Shown: positions 30,993 to 40,899, counted from the first letter of the stretch. The stretch: 64,000 nt of DNA from Oscillospiraceae bacterium (GCA_031260665.1 JAISLD010000008.1:1-64000); one strand, 5' to 3'. Notes: generated by a model from the letters alone, not told the origin. Numbers and translations are program-made.

Positions 30993-31820
30993 CTATTTCA
31001 CTATCTTGCCTTTTTTCTTCAGTTTCACTTTGCCTGTTATCGGTGCTTCACTGCCGCCCATATCAGCGAACACGGTTTCTTCTTCATACGGGAGATTGCG
31101 AAGTTCCGGGTTGGTTTCACCTTTTGCTTCATAATAAGGGTTGATGATGAACTTCTGCACAATCGGATAACTGTTGAACACCGAGGTGTAGAGCATCCAA
31201 CCAAACGGGATAAGCGGAAACGCAAAGAAGCAGAAAGGATAGGTGTACCATATCAGCCAAGCGAACCCCGCGATTACCGCAAGCGAGATGATGTTTTGCC
31301 ATATGCCGACTATCGAGAGAAGGAGCGAGTTCTTGATAATCGCGCCGATTCTAAGCTCAGTTGAGGCAAGCATTGGATAGATATAAAGGTGTGCCATACA
31401 AACGAAAAACAGTGCCGCCGACATAAGAATAAGCAGGATTGTTTCCCCGGTTGACTCTTGACCGCGAAGAAGCGAGTTGTAGAAACCAAGTCCGCGTATA
31501 AACAAGAACGCGATGACAAGGTCGGCGATTCCAACAAGGAATGTTCGCTTAAACTCTTTCTTGAATGTGGTGAAAAACTCGTCCCAGAGAAATATCGGTT
31601 GTTCGGTTATGAACTTGCGCATAACCTGAGTGGCGGCTGTGATTGCGGGACCAATCGTCACTATCGGTATGCAGAAAAGCACAAGGAGAGCGTTAGTGAA
31701 GAGTATCTTCCAAAATTTTCTGCCGAGAATCTCGAAGTAAAAAGCAAGTGGTTTCTTCTTCTTCTCGTGCTTTGATACGCCTGCACCTGCGCTTTCATAG
31801 TTTGGACCAAATAACGGCAT
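30993..31820 (-). CDS. DUF624 (YesL-like) membrane protein
   Basis: 275 residues. A basic N-terminal segment (KHEKKKKPLAFYFEILGRKFWK) is followed by about five or six membrane helices and a charged C-terminal tail (KLKKKGKIVK). The pattern IPIVTIGPAITAATQVMRK near residue 55 is typical of DUF624/YesL proteins, which often accompany carbohydrate-uptake genes, though none is here. Function unknown. Probably co-transcribed with the PHP gene. Confidence 0.82.
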   Translation of the reverse strand: MPLFGPNYESAGAGVSKHEKKKKPLAFYFEILGRKFWKILFTNALLVLFCIPIVTIGPAITAATQVMRKFITEQPIFLWDEFFTTFKKEFKRTFLVGIADLVIAFLFIRGLGFYNSLLRGQESTGETILLILMSAALFFVCMAHLYIYPMLASTELRIGAIIKNSLLLSIVGIWQNIISLAVIAGFAWLIWYTYPFCFFAFPLIPFGWMLYTSVFNSYPIVQKFIINPYYEAKGETNPELRNLPYEEETVFADMGGSEAPITGKVKLKKKGKIVK

Positions 31821-31845
31821 AAGCTATATAATTCCTTTCGGGTAG

Positions 31846-33000
31846 TTACTTCGTTCTCATCGGGACAACGACAAACAAAAACTTGCTTTCATCTTCCGCT
31901 GACACTATCTTGACAGGGTTTATCTCCTCACGCATAATCAACTTGACTGTTTCGGCGTTTGAATTCTTGATTGCGTCTAAGAGAAGCCGAGGTTGGAACG
32001 AGATTTTGAAAGGAATCTCACCGCCGTTCTCGTCATACTTGTCGTCAATTTTTGTTTCGTATTCTATATCTATGTCCTCGTCTGTGATAGTCATTGACGT
32101 CTTACAGTAGATGTTGAGGACTTTGGTGGTACTGAGGAAAGACAGAACAGCGGAGTTGCTGTTTCGGTTTTCTATGCCGACGATTGCGCGTTCAAGCGCA
32201 CCTGAAAACTCTTTTGAGTCTATGACAGCGGTGCGAAGTCCCTCAAAATCAGCCACACGTTTATAATTCACAAACTTGCCGTCGATGATACGTGAGAATA
32301 TCTCGTATTCGCCGCTTCCTTTGCTGAAAAGCACTTGATTTTTGTCGACAATCACCTGAACATCGTTGTCACCGTCAGAAGCGAGATTTCTTATTAACTC
32401 GACTATCGTCTTATCGGGAACGATAAACTCAAGGTCTTGATATTCAAGCGGGATTGTGCGAAGTGCCATACGAAGCCCGTCGCTTGCCACGAGTGTCAGC
32501 TCGTTGTTCTCAAGCACAAACTTAACACCGCACATCGCGGGGTTATCGCCGCTTTGTGACACCGCGTGGTATATCTGCGAGAGTGTATCTCGAAGCACCG
32601 CTTCTTTGATAAAGAACTCAATGTTATCGGCAAACTTTGATATCTTCGGGAAGTTGTTTGCCGAAACGCCGTTCATTCGGTTGTGTTTGCTGCCGCCGAA
32701 GTTGATGTTTATTTCTTTGTCGTTTTTGGTTTCAAGTTCAACGCTGAACGCCGAGTCTATCTTGCGGACGTAGTCGCTGAGAATACGAGCGTCTACCATT
32801 ATCGCGCCGTCTTTGATACCGTTTACCATTATGGTTTTGTTGATACCTGTTTCAAGGTTGTAACCTCTGACTGTCAGCTTGTTGCCTCTCAGTTCAAGAA
32901 GAACACATTCAAGCGAAGTGTCGATTGATTTTGCCGCACACGCTCTCGAGGCAATCAGCACCGCGTCAGCAAGCGTGTTTTTATCTGCTGTGAATTTCAT
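31846..33000 (-). CDS. dnaN: DNA polymerase III beta subunit (sliding clamp)
   Basis: 384 residues with three clamp domains of about 125 residues each. It starts MKFTADKNTLADAVLIASRA, has the conserved YKRVADFE region and ends LFVVVPMRTK, like the usual C-terminal PMR. It tethers polymerase III to DNA. AAAGGT precedes the ATG. dnaN is usually next to dnaA; here it is 4 kb away and on the opposite strand. Confidence 0.95.
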   Translation of the reverse strand: MKFTADKNTLADAVLIASRACAAKSIDTSLECVLLELRGNKLTVRGYNLETGINKTIMVNGIKDGAIMVDARILSDYVRKIDSAFSVELETKNDKEININFGGSKHNRMNGVSANNFPKISKFADNIEFFIKEAVLRDTLSQIYHAVSQSGDNPAMCGVKFVLENNELTLVASDGLRMALRTIPLEYQDLEFIVPDKTIVELIRNLASDGDNDVQVIVDKNQVLFSKGSGEYEIFSRIIDGKFVNYKRVADFEGLRTAVIDSKEFSGALERAIVGIENRNSNSAVLSFLSTTKVLNIYCKTSMTITDEDIDIEYETKIDDKYDENGGEIPFKISFQPRLLLDAIKNSNAETVKLIMREEINPVKIVSAEDESKFLFVVVPMRTK

Positions 33001-33440
33001 TTTAGTTACCTTTCTTTTGTCGATATTCGACTAAAAATAAACTAATACTATATGTTGATTATTAAACAAGTTGACCGGTCAGTTTTATTGCCTGTCTTGC
33101 ACCGACCCGCTTCAGCAGAAGCGGAATCTCTGCTTTTAATAAAAATTTCTCGTTTTATATAAATCAATCAGTTATTTTTGGTTAATGGTAACGCTGTAGG
33201 CTGCTAAAAAGTTGAAAACTTGAAAATTTGTTTACATAGCTAATATTAACAATCAAAGTTTTTACCGATAAACTGTTAATAGAATGTTAGAAGTATCGTA
33301 CAACTTTTGGTTTCAACTTTTCCTAAAAGTTTCATCTGTTGATGTTGACAAAACTGTTTAAGTTGTGTTTTGATTTACAGAGACTTCGCTTCTGCGGAAG
33401 CGGCAAGGGCTTTCTGGTCGCCCGCCTGCGCCCCGAGGGG
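33001..33440. other. 440-bp intergenic region dnaN/gyrB
   Basis: No gene. GTCGATATTCGAC (about 33019-33031) is a palindrome just upstream of dnaN. 33070-33135 is a MITE-1-related fragment (TTGCCTGTCTTGCACCGACCC, GCAGAAGCGG). 33150-33350 is very AT-rich and without a recognisable TTATCCACA box. 33365-33440 is another MITE-1 half (GCTTCTGCGGAAGCGGCAAG, CGCCCGCCTGCGCCCCGAGGGG) that abuts the gyrB stop codon. A clear dnaN promoter was not found. Confidence 0.6.
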
Positions 33441-35486
33441 CTAAACATCAAGGTTGATTACATACTTCGCGTTCTTCTCAATGTATTCGCGGCGTGGCTC
33501 TACTTTATCTCCCATTAGAATAGAGAAGATTTGGTCGGCATAAGCCGCGTCGGCTAACTCAACGCGAATCATTGTTCTTGTAGCGGGGTCCATTGTTGTT
33601 TCCCACAACTGCTGCGGGTCCATCTCACCAAGACCTTTGTATCGCTGAATCTCAATCTTACCCGCTGTGGTTTCAAGTTCAGACGTGTACATATCGCGTT
33701 CTTCGTCGCTGAACGCGTATCGTGTCTGCTTGCCTTTTGCCACCTTGAATAGCGGCGGTTGCGCGATAAAAACGTGACCTTCTTCAATCAGCGGTTTCAT
33801 AAAACGAAAGAAGAACGTGAGCAGAAGCGTCCGTATATGCGAGCCGTCAACGTCGGCGTCCGCCATAATAACGACGCGACCGTAACGAAGCTTTGTTATG
33901 TCAAACTCCTCGCCTATACCTGTGCCGAGTGCTTTGACTACAGGTGAGAGCTTGTCGTTGTTGTAAACCTTGTCGGCACGCGACTTCTCGACGTTCAGCA
34001 TCTTGCCCCAAAGCGGCAAGATAGCTTGAAACTCGCTGTTACGTCCTTGCTTTGCCGAACCACCCGCCGAATCTCCCTCGACGATGTAAACCTCGGTTTT
34101 CACCGAATCTTTGCTATAGCAGTCGGACAACTTGCCCGGCAAACCCGCGCTGTCCATTACAGACTTGCGCTTGGCTTCCATTGCGCGCTTTGCCGCGTCA
34201 CGAGCTGCCTGTGAGTTCACGGCTTTCTTTGTCACTATCGCCGCTGTGTCGGGGTGTTCTTCAAAGTAATACGTCAGTTTCTCGGTGATAACGCGGTAGA
34301 CTATCGGTCCGACCTCAGGGTTGCCGAGTTTTGTTTTAGTTTGTCCCTCAAACTCACATTCGGGCAGTTTGACTGACAGCACAGCGTTTATCGCCTCACG
34401 CACCGCTTCACCCGACACAGGTGTAAACTCTTTTTGCTTGTCGTCTTTCTTGCCGCGTTTTTTCTTTTGTTCCTCAAGAAAGTTTTTCTTCAGAAAATCG
34501 TTGACCACCTTTGCAAGCGCACGCTTGAATGAGGTTTCGTGCGTGCCGCCCTCCGCTGTGTGAATATTGTTGGCAAAAGAACGCACAGCTTCGCTGTTGA
34601 AGTCGGTGTTGTACTGGAAAGCACATTCGACCGTCACATCGTCGAGAAGCCCGTCAAGATAGATTACATCGCTGTGCATAACGTCCGCGCCGCGTTTGCT
34701 TTGAAGAAACGTGACGTAACTGACAATGCCGCCCTCATAACAAAGGGTTTCCTCATGAATATCATCGGGTCTGCGTTTATCAGCGACTATTATCTTAAGC
34801 CCCGCGTTTAGGAACGCCTGCTCACGCATACGCTCAAGCAAGATGTCATAGTCGTATCTTACTTCGGTGAATATCTTGCTGTCAGCCTTAAACCGCACCT
34901 GCGTGCCTGTCAAGCCCGACTCAACCGAGTTGATTATCTTAAGTGGTTCGTTGTAGTTTCCGCGTTCAAACCGCTGAAAATGCCGCGATTTGCCGTCAAA
35001 CACAGTCAGCTCAAGCCATTCGGACAAAGCGTTCACGACAGACGCGCCCACCCCGTGAAGCCCGCCGCTCACTTTATAGCTGCCGCCGCCGAACTTTCCG
35101 CCCGCGTGAAGCACCGTGTAAACAACCGTTGCGGCTGAAACTCCCTCGGTTGGGTGGATACCCGTGGGTATGCCGCGCCCGTTGTCGCGCACCTCAACAA
35201 CCTCGCCGGGTAGAAGCGAGAGGTGTATTTCGGTACAAAATCCCGCTAACGCTTCGTCAATAGCGTTGTCAACTATCTCGTAGACAAGGTGGTGCAGTCC
35301 TCCCGGTCCTGTGCTGCCGATATACATACCCGGGCGTTTACGGACAGCCTCAAGCCCTTCAAGGACCTGTATGTCGGAAGCAACGTATTCGTGGCTGACT
35401 TTCTCGGCTGCTGTTATCTCCTGTATCTCGCCCTCAGGGGCAGTGTCATTCTCAAGTTTTTCGAGAGCGATAGATTCTTCATTCAT
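33441..35486 (-). CDS. gyrB: DNA gyrase subunit B
   Basis: 681 residues from the ATG at 35486 (an in-frame TTG is one codon upstream). The GHKL ATPase domain has EIVDNAIDEALAG (about 71-83), VRDNGRGIPTG and GLHGVGASVVNAL; the TOPRIM domain has EGDSAGGSAKQGR (about 470) and DADVDGSHI; the C-terminus has YKGLGEMDPQQLWETTMDP. It supplies the ATPase for gyrase. The Shine-Dalgarno is weak. Its promoter lies in the divergent gap with guaB; the stop codon touches a MITE-1 fragment. Confidence 0.97.
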   Translation of the reverse strand: MNEESIALEKLENDTAPEGEIQEITAAEKVSHEYVASDIQVLEGLEAVRKRPGMYIGSTGPGGLHHLVYEIVDNAIDEALAGFCTEIHLSLLPGEVVEVRDNGRGIPTGIHPTEGVSAATVVYTVLHAGGKFGGGSYKVSGGLHGVGASVVNALSEWLELTVFDGKSRHFQRFERGNYNEPLKIINSVESGLTGTQVRFKADSKIFTEVRYDYDILLERMREQAFLNAGLKIIVADKRRPDDIHEETLCYEGGIVSYVTFLQSKRGADVMHSDVIYLDGLLDDVTVECAFQYNTDFNSEAVRSFANNIHTAEGGTHETSFKRALAKVVNDFLKKNFLEEQKKKRGKKDDKQKEFTPVSGEAVREAINAVLSVKLPECEFEGQTKTKLGNPEVGPIVYRVITEKLTYYFEEHPDTAAIVTKKAVNSQAARDAAKRAMEAKRKSVMDSAGLPGKLSDCYSKDSVKTEVYIVEGDSAGGSAKQGRNSEFQAILPLWGKMLNVEKSRADKVYNNDKLSPVVKALGTGIGEEFDITKLRYGRVVIMADADVDGSHIRTLLLTFFFRFMKPLIEEGHVFIAQPPLFKVAKGKQTRYAFSDEERDMYTSELETTAGKIEIQRYKGLGEMDPQQLWETTMDPATRTMIRVELADAAYADQIFSILMGDKVEPRREYIEKNAKYVINLDV

Positions 35487-35529
35487 CAAAAATTACCAAT
35501 CCGCCTATTATTATATATAGTAGGGTAAT

Positions 35530-35558
35530 ATTATACCATAAACAAACCAATACGTCAA
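35530..35558 (-). promoter_or_regulatory. Sigma-A promoter of gyrB
   Basis: On the minus strand: TTGACG (35558-35553), 17-base spacer, perfect TATAAT (35535-35530). Start near 35523, about 37 bases before the ATG. Confidence 0.8.
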
Positions 35559-35580
35559 GCCTGTCGGGCACCGACCCAGA

Positions 35581-35609
35581 TTGACAATAACGCGCCCTTA
35601 TGATATAAT
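35581..35609 (+). promoter_or_regulatory. Sigma-A promoter of guaB-dnaA-nnr
   Basis: Perfect TTGACA (35581-35586), 17-base spacer, perfect TATAAT (35604-35609). Start near 35616. The ~80-base leader holds only a small GCCGTTTGACGGC hairpin; no purine riboswitch was recognised. The -35 sites of gyrB and guaB are 22 bases apart and divergent, marking a switch in coding strand. Confidence 0.85.
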
Positions 35610-35698
35610 TGATAAACATATCTGCTGAACATCTTTGTGTAAGCAAAGTTAAATAAACTATTCTACTGCCGTTTGACGGCACAAAAGAGGAAACAACA

Positions 35699-37201
35699 AT
35701 GGCAAAAGTTATGGACAGCGTTTCACACACCTTTGGTGAGTATCTGCTTATACCGGGGTATTCGTCGGAGGAGTGTATCCCAAACAACGTGTCGCTTAAA
35801 ACACCTCTCGTGAAGTTCAAAACAGGTGAGAAGCCGTCAATCAGCCTTAATATACCGATGACTTCCGCGATAATGCAGTCGGTGTCGGACGACAAGATGG
35901 CTGTGGCTCTTGCGCGTGAGGGCGGCGTGTCGTTTATCTACGGTTCGCAGTCGATTGAAGCGGAAGCCGCAATGGTGGCGAAAGCCAAGGCATACAAGTC
36001 GGGGTATGTTGCAAGCGACAGCAATCTTTCACCTCAACAAACGCTTTGTGACGTGCTTCAACTAAAGAAGAAAACAGGACACTCGACAATGGCAGTGACC
36101 GAGGACGGCACAGCAAACAGCCGCCTTGTCGGGTTGGTGACGGGGCGTGATTATAGACTGTCACGAATGGAACTGTCGGTCAAGGTCGGCACGTTTATGA
36201 CGCCGATAGACAAGCTGATAACAGCACCAGAGGGAGTCACGCTGTCGGAAGCAAACGATATTATATGGGAACACAAGCTGAACGCTCTCCCTCTGATAGA
36301 CGAGAACGGTTGGCTTCGCTCATTCGTGTTCCGCAAAGACTATGAGCAGCACAAGGAGAACATAAGCGAACTTCTTGACGGGCAAAAGCGGTATGTCGTC
36401 GGTGCGGGGATAAACACGCGTGACTTTGAAGAGCGTGTGCCTGCGCTGATTGAAGCGGGAGCGGACGTGCTTTGTATCGACAGCAGCGAGGGATACTCGT
36501 ATTGGCAGAAGAACACAATCTCGTGGATACGCAAGAATTACGGCGACAGCGTCAAGGTGGGAGCGGGCAACGTGGTTGACGGCGAGGGCTTCAGGTTCTT
36601 GGCTGACGCGGGGGCTGACTTTGTGAAGATAGGCATAGGCGGCGGCAGCATATGTATCACGCGTGAGCAAAAGGGAATCGGGCGTGGACAAGCCACGGCT
36701 GTGCTTGAAGTCGCGGCGGAACGCGACAGGTATCTCGCGGAAACGGGAATCTATGTTCCGCTTTGTTCCGATGGGGGGATAGTTCACGACCACCACATCA
36801 CGCTTGCTCTCGCAATGGGAGCGGACTTCACGATGCTTGGTCGGTATTTCTCGCGGTTTGACGAGTCGCCGACCAATAAGATAATGTTAAACGGCAACTA
36901 CGTCAAGGAATACTGGGGCGAAGGCTCAAACAGGGCGCGCAACTGGCAACGCTATGATATGGGCGGCGACAACAAACTTTCGTTTGAGGAGGGAGTTGAC
37001 AGCTACGTTCCGTACGCGGGTTCGTTGAAAGACAACGTGCTTAGCTCACTCTCAAAGGTGAAAAGCACGATGTGCAACTGTGGCTGTCTTTCTATCGCGG
37101 AGCTGCAGAAGAACGCGAAGGTGACGCTCGTGTCTGAAATCAGCCTTGTTGAGGGCGGAAGCCACGATGTTATCTTGAAAGAATCGGGACTTCGCAATTA
37201 A
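35699..37201 (+). CDS. guaB: IMP dehydrogenase
   Basis: 500 residues; oxidises IMP to XMP in GTP synthesis. The (beta/alpha)8 core is split by a CBS pair (about 95-225). The catalytic Cys is in [20 protein letters not shown] (about 315-334). That loop differs from the usual bacterial GPGSICTT..GVGVPQ and is closer to a divergent IMPDH subclass. The C-terminal flap contains [13 protein letters not shown], in the place of the usual EG..YRG motif. AAGAGGAAA precedes the ATG. dnaA follows after 35 bases with no promoter seen between. Confidence 0.92.
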   Translation: MAKVMDSVSHTFGEYLLIPGYSSEECIPNNVSLKTPLVKFKTGEKPSISLNIPMTSAIMQSVSDDKMAVALAREGGVSFIYGSQSIEAEAAMVAKAKAYKSGYVASDSNLSPQQTLCDVLQLKKKTGHSTMAVTEDGTANSRLVGLVTGRDYRLSRMELSVKVGTFMTPIDKLITAPEGVTLSEANDIIWEHKLNALPLIDENGWLRSFVFRKDYEQHKENISELLDGQKRYVVGAGINTRDFEERVPALIEAGADVLCIDSSEGYSYWQKNTISWIRKNYGDSVKVGAGNVVDGEGFRFLADAGADFVKIGIGGGSICITREQKGIGRGQATAVLEVAAERDRYLAETGIYVPLCSDGGIVHDHHITLALAMGADFTMLGRYFSRFDESPTNKIMLNGNYVKEYWGEGSNRARNWQRYDMGGDNKLSFEEGVDSYVPYAGSLKDNVLSSLSKVKSTMCNCGCLSIAELQKNAKVTLVSEISLVEGGSHDVILKESGLRN

Positions 37202-37236
37202 GTTTAATATGTATAAATTGTTTCAAAAAGGTTTGT

Positions 37237-38625
37237 ATGAACTCGTTTGATGAGATATGGAAAACCGCGTGCGAGATTGTCGATTGCTCGGCGACGGCAA
37301 AAGGCGTATGGCTCAACAACCTGCGCCCTGTTTGCCTTGCCGACAACAAAGCTGTGTTTCTTTGTGAAAACGAATTTGCGAAGAAAACGATAGAAGAAAA
37401 CTTCGCGGAGGTGATAGCCGACGCGATAGAGCGAACAATCGGTTTCCCCGTGAAACCCGCGTTCAAGGTTGAAAACGAACTCTCAAACGAACAGCGAGTG
37501 AAGATGAATCTGCCTGTTCCTCGTATCTATGAAAAAATTGACGAACTTGAGGACGACGAGGAGATGACCGAGAAGCTCCGCAGAGCGGAGAACGCCGGCA
37601 TATACAAATACACGTTCGATACGTTTATCACAGGGGAGAGCAACCGACTCGCTTATTCCGCCTGCAAGTCAATCGCTCAAGGGAAAACGGGTACATACAA
37701 TCCGCTGTACATCTACAGCGAACCCGGACTTGGAAAGACGCACCTCCTAAAAGCCGTTGTTGATGAACTGAAAGCGAACTTTCCGTCAATGCGGATAGTT
37801 TTTGTGTCGAGTGAGAACTTTGTCGGCGAGTACGTCAGCTCAGTCAAAAACGGCCGAACCACCGAGTTTCGCGACAAATACCGCAACACCGACATTCTGC
37901 TGGTTGACGATGTGCAGTTTCTCGCGGGAAAGAAAGAATCGCAGTCGGAACTTTTCTTCACGTTTAATGAACTGCAAGACAAGGGCAAGCAGACGATATT
38001 CACAAGCGACAGACCGCCGAAAGAGATTCTCGATATAGAGGTGCGGCTTCGCACACGGTTTGAATGGGGGCTTTTAGCTGATATCGGGTTGCCCGAGTTT
38101 GAAACACGGCTTGCTATCGTCAAACGAAAAGCGGAGCTGATAGGTTTTGTTATCCCAAACCACATAATGGAAGTGTTGGCCGACAAGCTGAAAGACAACA
38201 TTCGGCAGATAGAAGGCGCGGTTATCAAGCTGCACGCTCTTTGCTCAATCACGGGGCTGGCAAGTCCGTCAATGACACAGGCGCAGAACGTCATTCGTGA
38301 GGTGATGAGCGAAAAGGTTGACGTTCCGTTGACGGTTGAGAAGATAACGGGAGAGATAGCGGCAATCTATGGCGTGTCACGCGAGGAAATCCGCGGAACA
38401 AACCGTGCCGCCAACGTGTCAACAGCAAGGCAAATCGCTATCTATGTGGTTCACAGGTTGACGGGGCTTAGTTACGTTGAGATAGGCAAAGAGTTTTCGG
38501 GGCGTGACCACTCCACGGTGGTCTATGCCATATCGAAAGTGAAAAAGAAGATTAACGAGGACGCGGCGTTTCGTGCCACAATCGAGGACATCGTTCGCAA
38601 CATCGGGAATCTCGGCAGTTTATAA
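37237..38625 (+). CDS. dnaA: Chromosomal replication initiator DnaA
   Basis: 462 residues. Domain I (1-80) and a linker are followed by the AAA+ domain with Walker A EPGLGKTHLL (about 165-174), Walker B ILLVDDVQFL, sensor regions and arginine finger. Domain IV has the DNA-binding signature GRDHSTVVYAISKV (about 428-441). It binds DnaA boxes to open oriC. AAAAAGG precedes the ATG. The 35-base gap before it has no DnaA boxes or promoter, unlike the usual oriC-dnaA arrangement, so it is probably transcribed from the guaB promoter. Confidence 0.97.
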   Translation: MNSFDEIWKTACEIVDCSATAKGVWLNNLRPVCLADNKAVFLCENEFAKKTIEENFAEVIADAIERTIGFPVKPAFKVENELSNEQRVKMNLPVPRIYEKIDELEDDEEMTEKLRRAENAGIYKYTFDTFITGESNRLAYSACKSIAQGKTGTYNPLYIYSEPGLGKTHLLKAVVDELKANFPSMRIVFVSSENFVGEYVSSVKNGRTTEFRDKYRNTDILLVDDVQFLAGKKESQSELFFTFNELQDKGKQTIFTSDRPPKEILDIEVRLRTRFEWGLLADIGLPEFETRLAIVKRKAELIGFVIPNHIMEVLADKLKDNIRQIEGAVIKLHALCSITGLASPSMTQAQNVIREVMSEKVDVPLTVEKITGEIAAIYGVSREEIRGTNRAANVSTARQIAIYVVHRLTGLSYVEIGKEFSGRDHSTVVYAISKVKKKINEDAAFRATIEDIVRNIGNLGSL

Positions 38626-38633
38626 GGTTTGAA

Positions 38634-40166
38634 ATGAGATACGTAGTAACGGCAGAACAAATGAAAATCGCTGAACTTAACGCCGAGATGCTCGGCGTTT
38701 CGGCGTTTTCGCTTATGGAGCGAGCAGGCGAGGCGACCGCCGACATAATCGAGCGGCGACTCGGCGGTGTTGCGGGCGGACGCGCCGTCATTCTTTGTGG
38801 TCGCGGCAACAACGGCGGCGACGGAATTGCTCTCGGTGCGTCGCTTGTGGAGCGAGATATGTCGGTTACTGCTGTGTTCGTGAACGGAGAGCCGTCAAGT
38901 GAAACTGCTTTACAGTGCTTTGACAAGTACTGCGTGCAGCACAAAACCTTTACGCGAATGAATTATCGTGGTCGCGAACATGTTGTGCGCGACCTTTTGG
39001 CGGAAGCGGACATCATCTGTGAATGTGTTTGCGGTACGGGGTTTCGTGGTTCACAGATAGAACCGTATCTCTCCGAACTCTTTTCTTATGTGAGATTTGA
39101 GTGTGTAAATGCACTTAGGTTGTCGATCGACCTGCCGTGTGGCGTGACGACAAACGACGGTCAGATTGTTCGCGGTGCGTTTCAACCTGATTTGGTTGTC
39201 AGCCTCGGTGGTGTAAAGCTTGGCGCATTGTCACACCGTGCTTTTCAGTTTTGCGGCGAGATTCTCTATGCCGACATCGGTATCCCTGCTGAGTGTTACA
39301 CCGAGTATGCCGCGCTTTTCACTACCGACGAGGTGCTTGACTGGTTCCCAAAGCGAACGGTTGCTTCGCATAAAGGCACGTTCGGCAGGCTGCTGAACAT
39401 TGCGGGCAGTGTGAACTATCCCGGTGCTGCGGTGCTGTCAACCAAAGGGGCTTTGCGGTCGGGTGTTGGTGTGATGGTGCTGTGTTCCGCACCGAGTGTT
39501 CTTGCGGCGGCTGCGGTGTCAACCCCCGAAGCTGTACAGCTGCCGATACTGCAAAACGGCAAGTTCTCGACTGACAATCAACTTGAGTTGACAGAGCAAC
39601 TCGACAAAGCGACTGCGGTGTCAATCGGGTGTGGACTCGGCACATCGGCTACCGCGAAGCGTGTCGTAAACTTTGTCCTTAAAAACGCGAAAACCCCGAT
39701 TATTTTAGACGCGGACGGAATAAATCTGGTTTCGGACAATATAAATAGCTTAAAGAACGGCAAACCCTTGCTTCTCACGCCGCACCCGGGCGAGTTCTCG
39801 CGGCTGACGGGGCTGGGAATCGAGGATATTCAAGCGGACAGGGTTGGGCACGCAAGGCGTTTCGCGATGAAACACGGCGTTCATCTGCTCCTCAAAGGCG
39901 CGAGGACTGTGATTGCGGCGGCTGACGGCAGAGCGGCGGTGGTCAGCTCGGGTTGCGCCGCGTTGGCGCGTGGAGGAAGCGGCGATGTTCTCACCGGGAT
40001 AATCGGCGCACTTGCGGCAGGCGGGGTGCCGCTGTTTGAGGCGGCAATGCTTGGGGCGCACGTCCACGGGCTTGCGGCTGACAAGCTGACCGAGCAACTC
40101 TCCTCGTTTGGCGTGCTGCCGTCTGATGTCGCGGAGTTTTTGCCATTCATACGAGCGGGGCTGTAA
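38634..40166 (+). CDS. nnrD: Bifunctional NAD(P)H-hydrate epimerase/dehydratase
   Basis: 510 residues; repairs damaged NAD(P)HX. The N-terminal YjeF_N epimerase domain (1-~215) has GRGNNGGDG (about 61-69). The C-terminal ribokinase-like dehydratase (about 225-508) has TPHPGEFSRL, a GARTVIAA strand, and the catalytic GGSGDVLTGI (about 447-456). It starts 8 bases after dnaA. The YjeF (Nnr) fusion name is also used. Ends at a terminator that overlaps the next gene's ribosome binding site. Confidence 0.95.
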   Translation: MRYVVTAEQMKIAELNAEMLGVSAFSLMERAGEATADIIERRLGGVAGGRAVILCGRGNNGGDGIALGASLVERDMSVTAVFVNGEPSSETALQCFDKYCVQHKTFTRMNYRGREHVVRDLLAEADIICECVCGTGFRGSQIEPYLSELFSYVRFECVNALRLSIDLPCGVTTNDGQIVRGAFQPDLVVSLGGVKLGALSHRAFQFCGEILYADIGIPAECYTEYAALFTTDEVLDWFPKRTVASHKGTFGRLLNIAGSVNYPGAAVLSTKGALRSGVGVMVLCSAPSVLAAAAVSTPEAVQLPILQNGKFSTDNQLELTEQLDKATAVSIGCGLGTSATAKRVVNFVLKNAKTPIILDADGINLVSDNINSLKNGKPLLLTPHPGEFSRLTGLGIEDIQADRVGHARRFAMKHGVHLLLKGARTVIAAADGRAAVVSSGCAALARGGSGDVLTGIIGALAAGGVPLFEAAMLGAHVHGLAADKLTEQLSSFGVLPSDVAEFLPFIRAGL

Positions 40167-40180
40167 ACATAGATACGTTT

Positions 40181-40210
40181 ACACCTCGTAATTCTTGCGA
40201 GGTGTTTTTT
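40181..40210 (+). terminator. Terminator whose 3' arm is the next gene's Shine-Dalgarno
   Basis: An 8-bp stem ACACCTCG/CGAGGTGT (40181-40188 with 40198-40205) with six T (40205-40210), directly followed by the ATG at 40211. GAGGTG in the 3' arm is 6 bases before that ATG and so would be sequestered whenever the hairpin forms. Confidence 0.75.
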
Positions 40211-40747
40211 ATGTTCAAAAAAGTGGCTGTCTTGGTGTCAACCTGTTTTGGTTTAGTGCTTATGTCCTCTTGTGCTGTTATGCCGTTTGCCCCCTCGCTT
40301 GATAAGTCGTGGGAGTTCTCGGCTGTGATTGATGAGCAAGGCGAGCAAATTGAAGCGACCTTGATTCGCAAAGCCGACGGGGTGTGGGACGCCGTGTTTT
40401 CCGCGCCTGAAACGCTTGACGGCACGCGAATGACGGTGAAAAGCGGCGAAGTTGCGATGAGCAGGGGAGATGTGGCTGTCACGTTGCCCGCGAACATCGA
40501 GGGTGTAATCCTCAAAGCGTTTACAGCGTTTGACAAGGCGGCGCGTGGTGAAACGAACGCCGTCAAACCGGGAAAAGAGGACATTATATACATCGGCGAC
40601 GGGTACACATTGACAGCCGAACGCGGCACGGGTGTGCCGATAAAGCTCACACTCGACCGTGCCGTCATTGACTATAAATCTGCAAAGGTTTACACCTACG
40701 ACGAGCCTGCTGAAACAAACGTACAGCCGACAGACGTGACGTTTTGA
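40211..40747 (+). CDS. Putative lipoprotein, unknown function
   Basis: 178 residues. The signal peptide (KK, hydrophobic core residues 5-18) ends in a lipobox LMSSC with Cys21 as the lipidated residue. The mature part (~158 residues) looks beta-rich, with alternating strands (WEFSAVIDEQGEQIEATLIRKADG), in the manner of small outer-surface barrels or LolA-like folds; no family was recognised. The ATG at 40211 is preferred over the in-frame GTG at 40202 because GAGGTG is correctly placed. Monocistronic between two terminators; expression depends on read-through or a promoter within nnrD. Confidence 0.75.
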   Translation: MFKKVAVLVSTCFGLVLMSSCAVMPFAPSLDKSWEFSAVIDEQGEQIEATLIRKADGVWDAVFSAPETLDGTRMTVKSGEVAMSRGDVAVTLPANIEGVILKAFTAFDKAARGETNAVKPGKEDIIYIGDGYTLTAERGTGVPIKLTLDRAVIDYKSAKVYTYDEPAETNVQPTDVTF

Positions 40748-40817
40748 CGTAGATATTATTATAAAAACATCTGAGTAATAAGCTATTTGTGTTATTTAAT
40801 CGGTATTTATAAAATTA

Positions 40818-40848
40818 AACACCTTTTCTTATGGGAGAGGTGTTTTTT
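40818..40848 (+). terminator. Intrinsic terminator after the lipoprotein gene
   Basis: An 11-bp stem (40818-40828 with 40833-40843, including G-T pairs) followed by TTTTTT to 40848. The stem sequence AACACCT/AGGTGTT resembles other terminators in the window. Confidence 0.8.
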
Positions 40849-40899
40849 GCTGAAACTTGGTTAAACTAAACATATCATTCAAACAAAGGAGCTAACACA

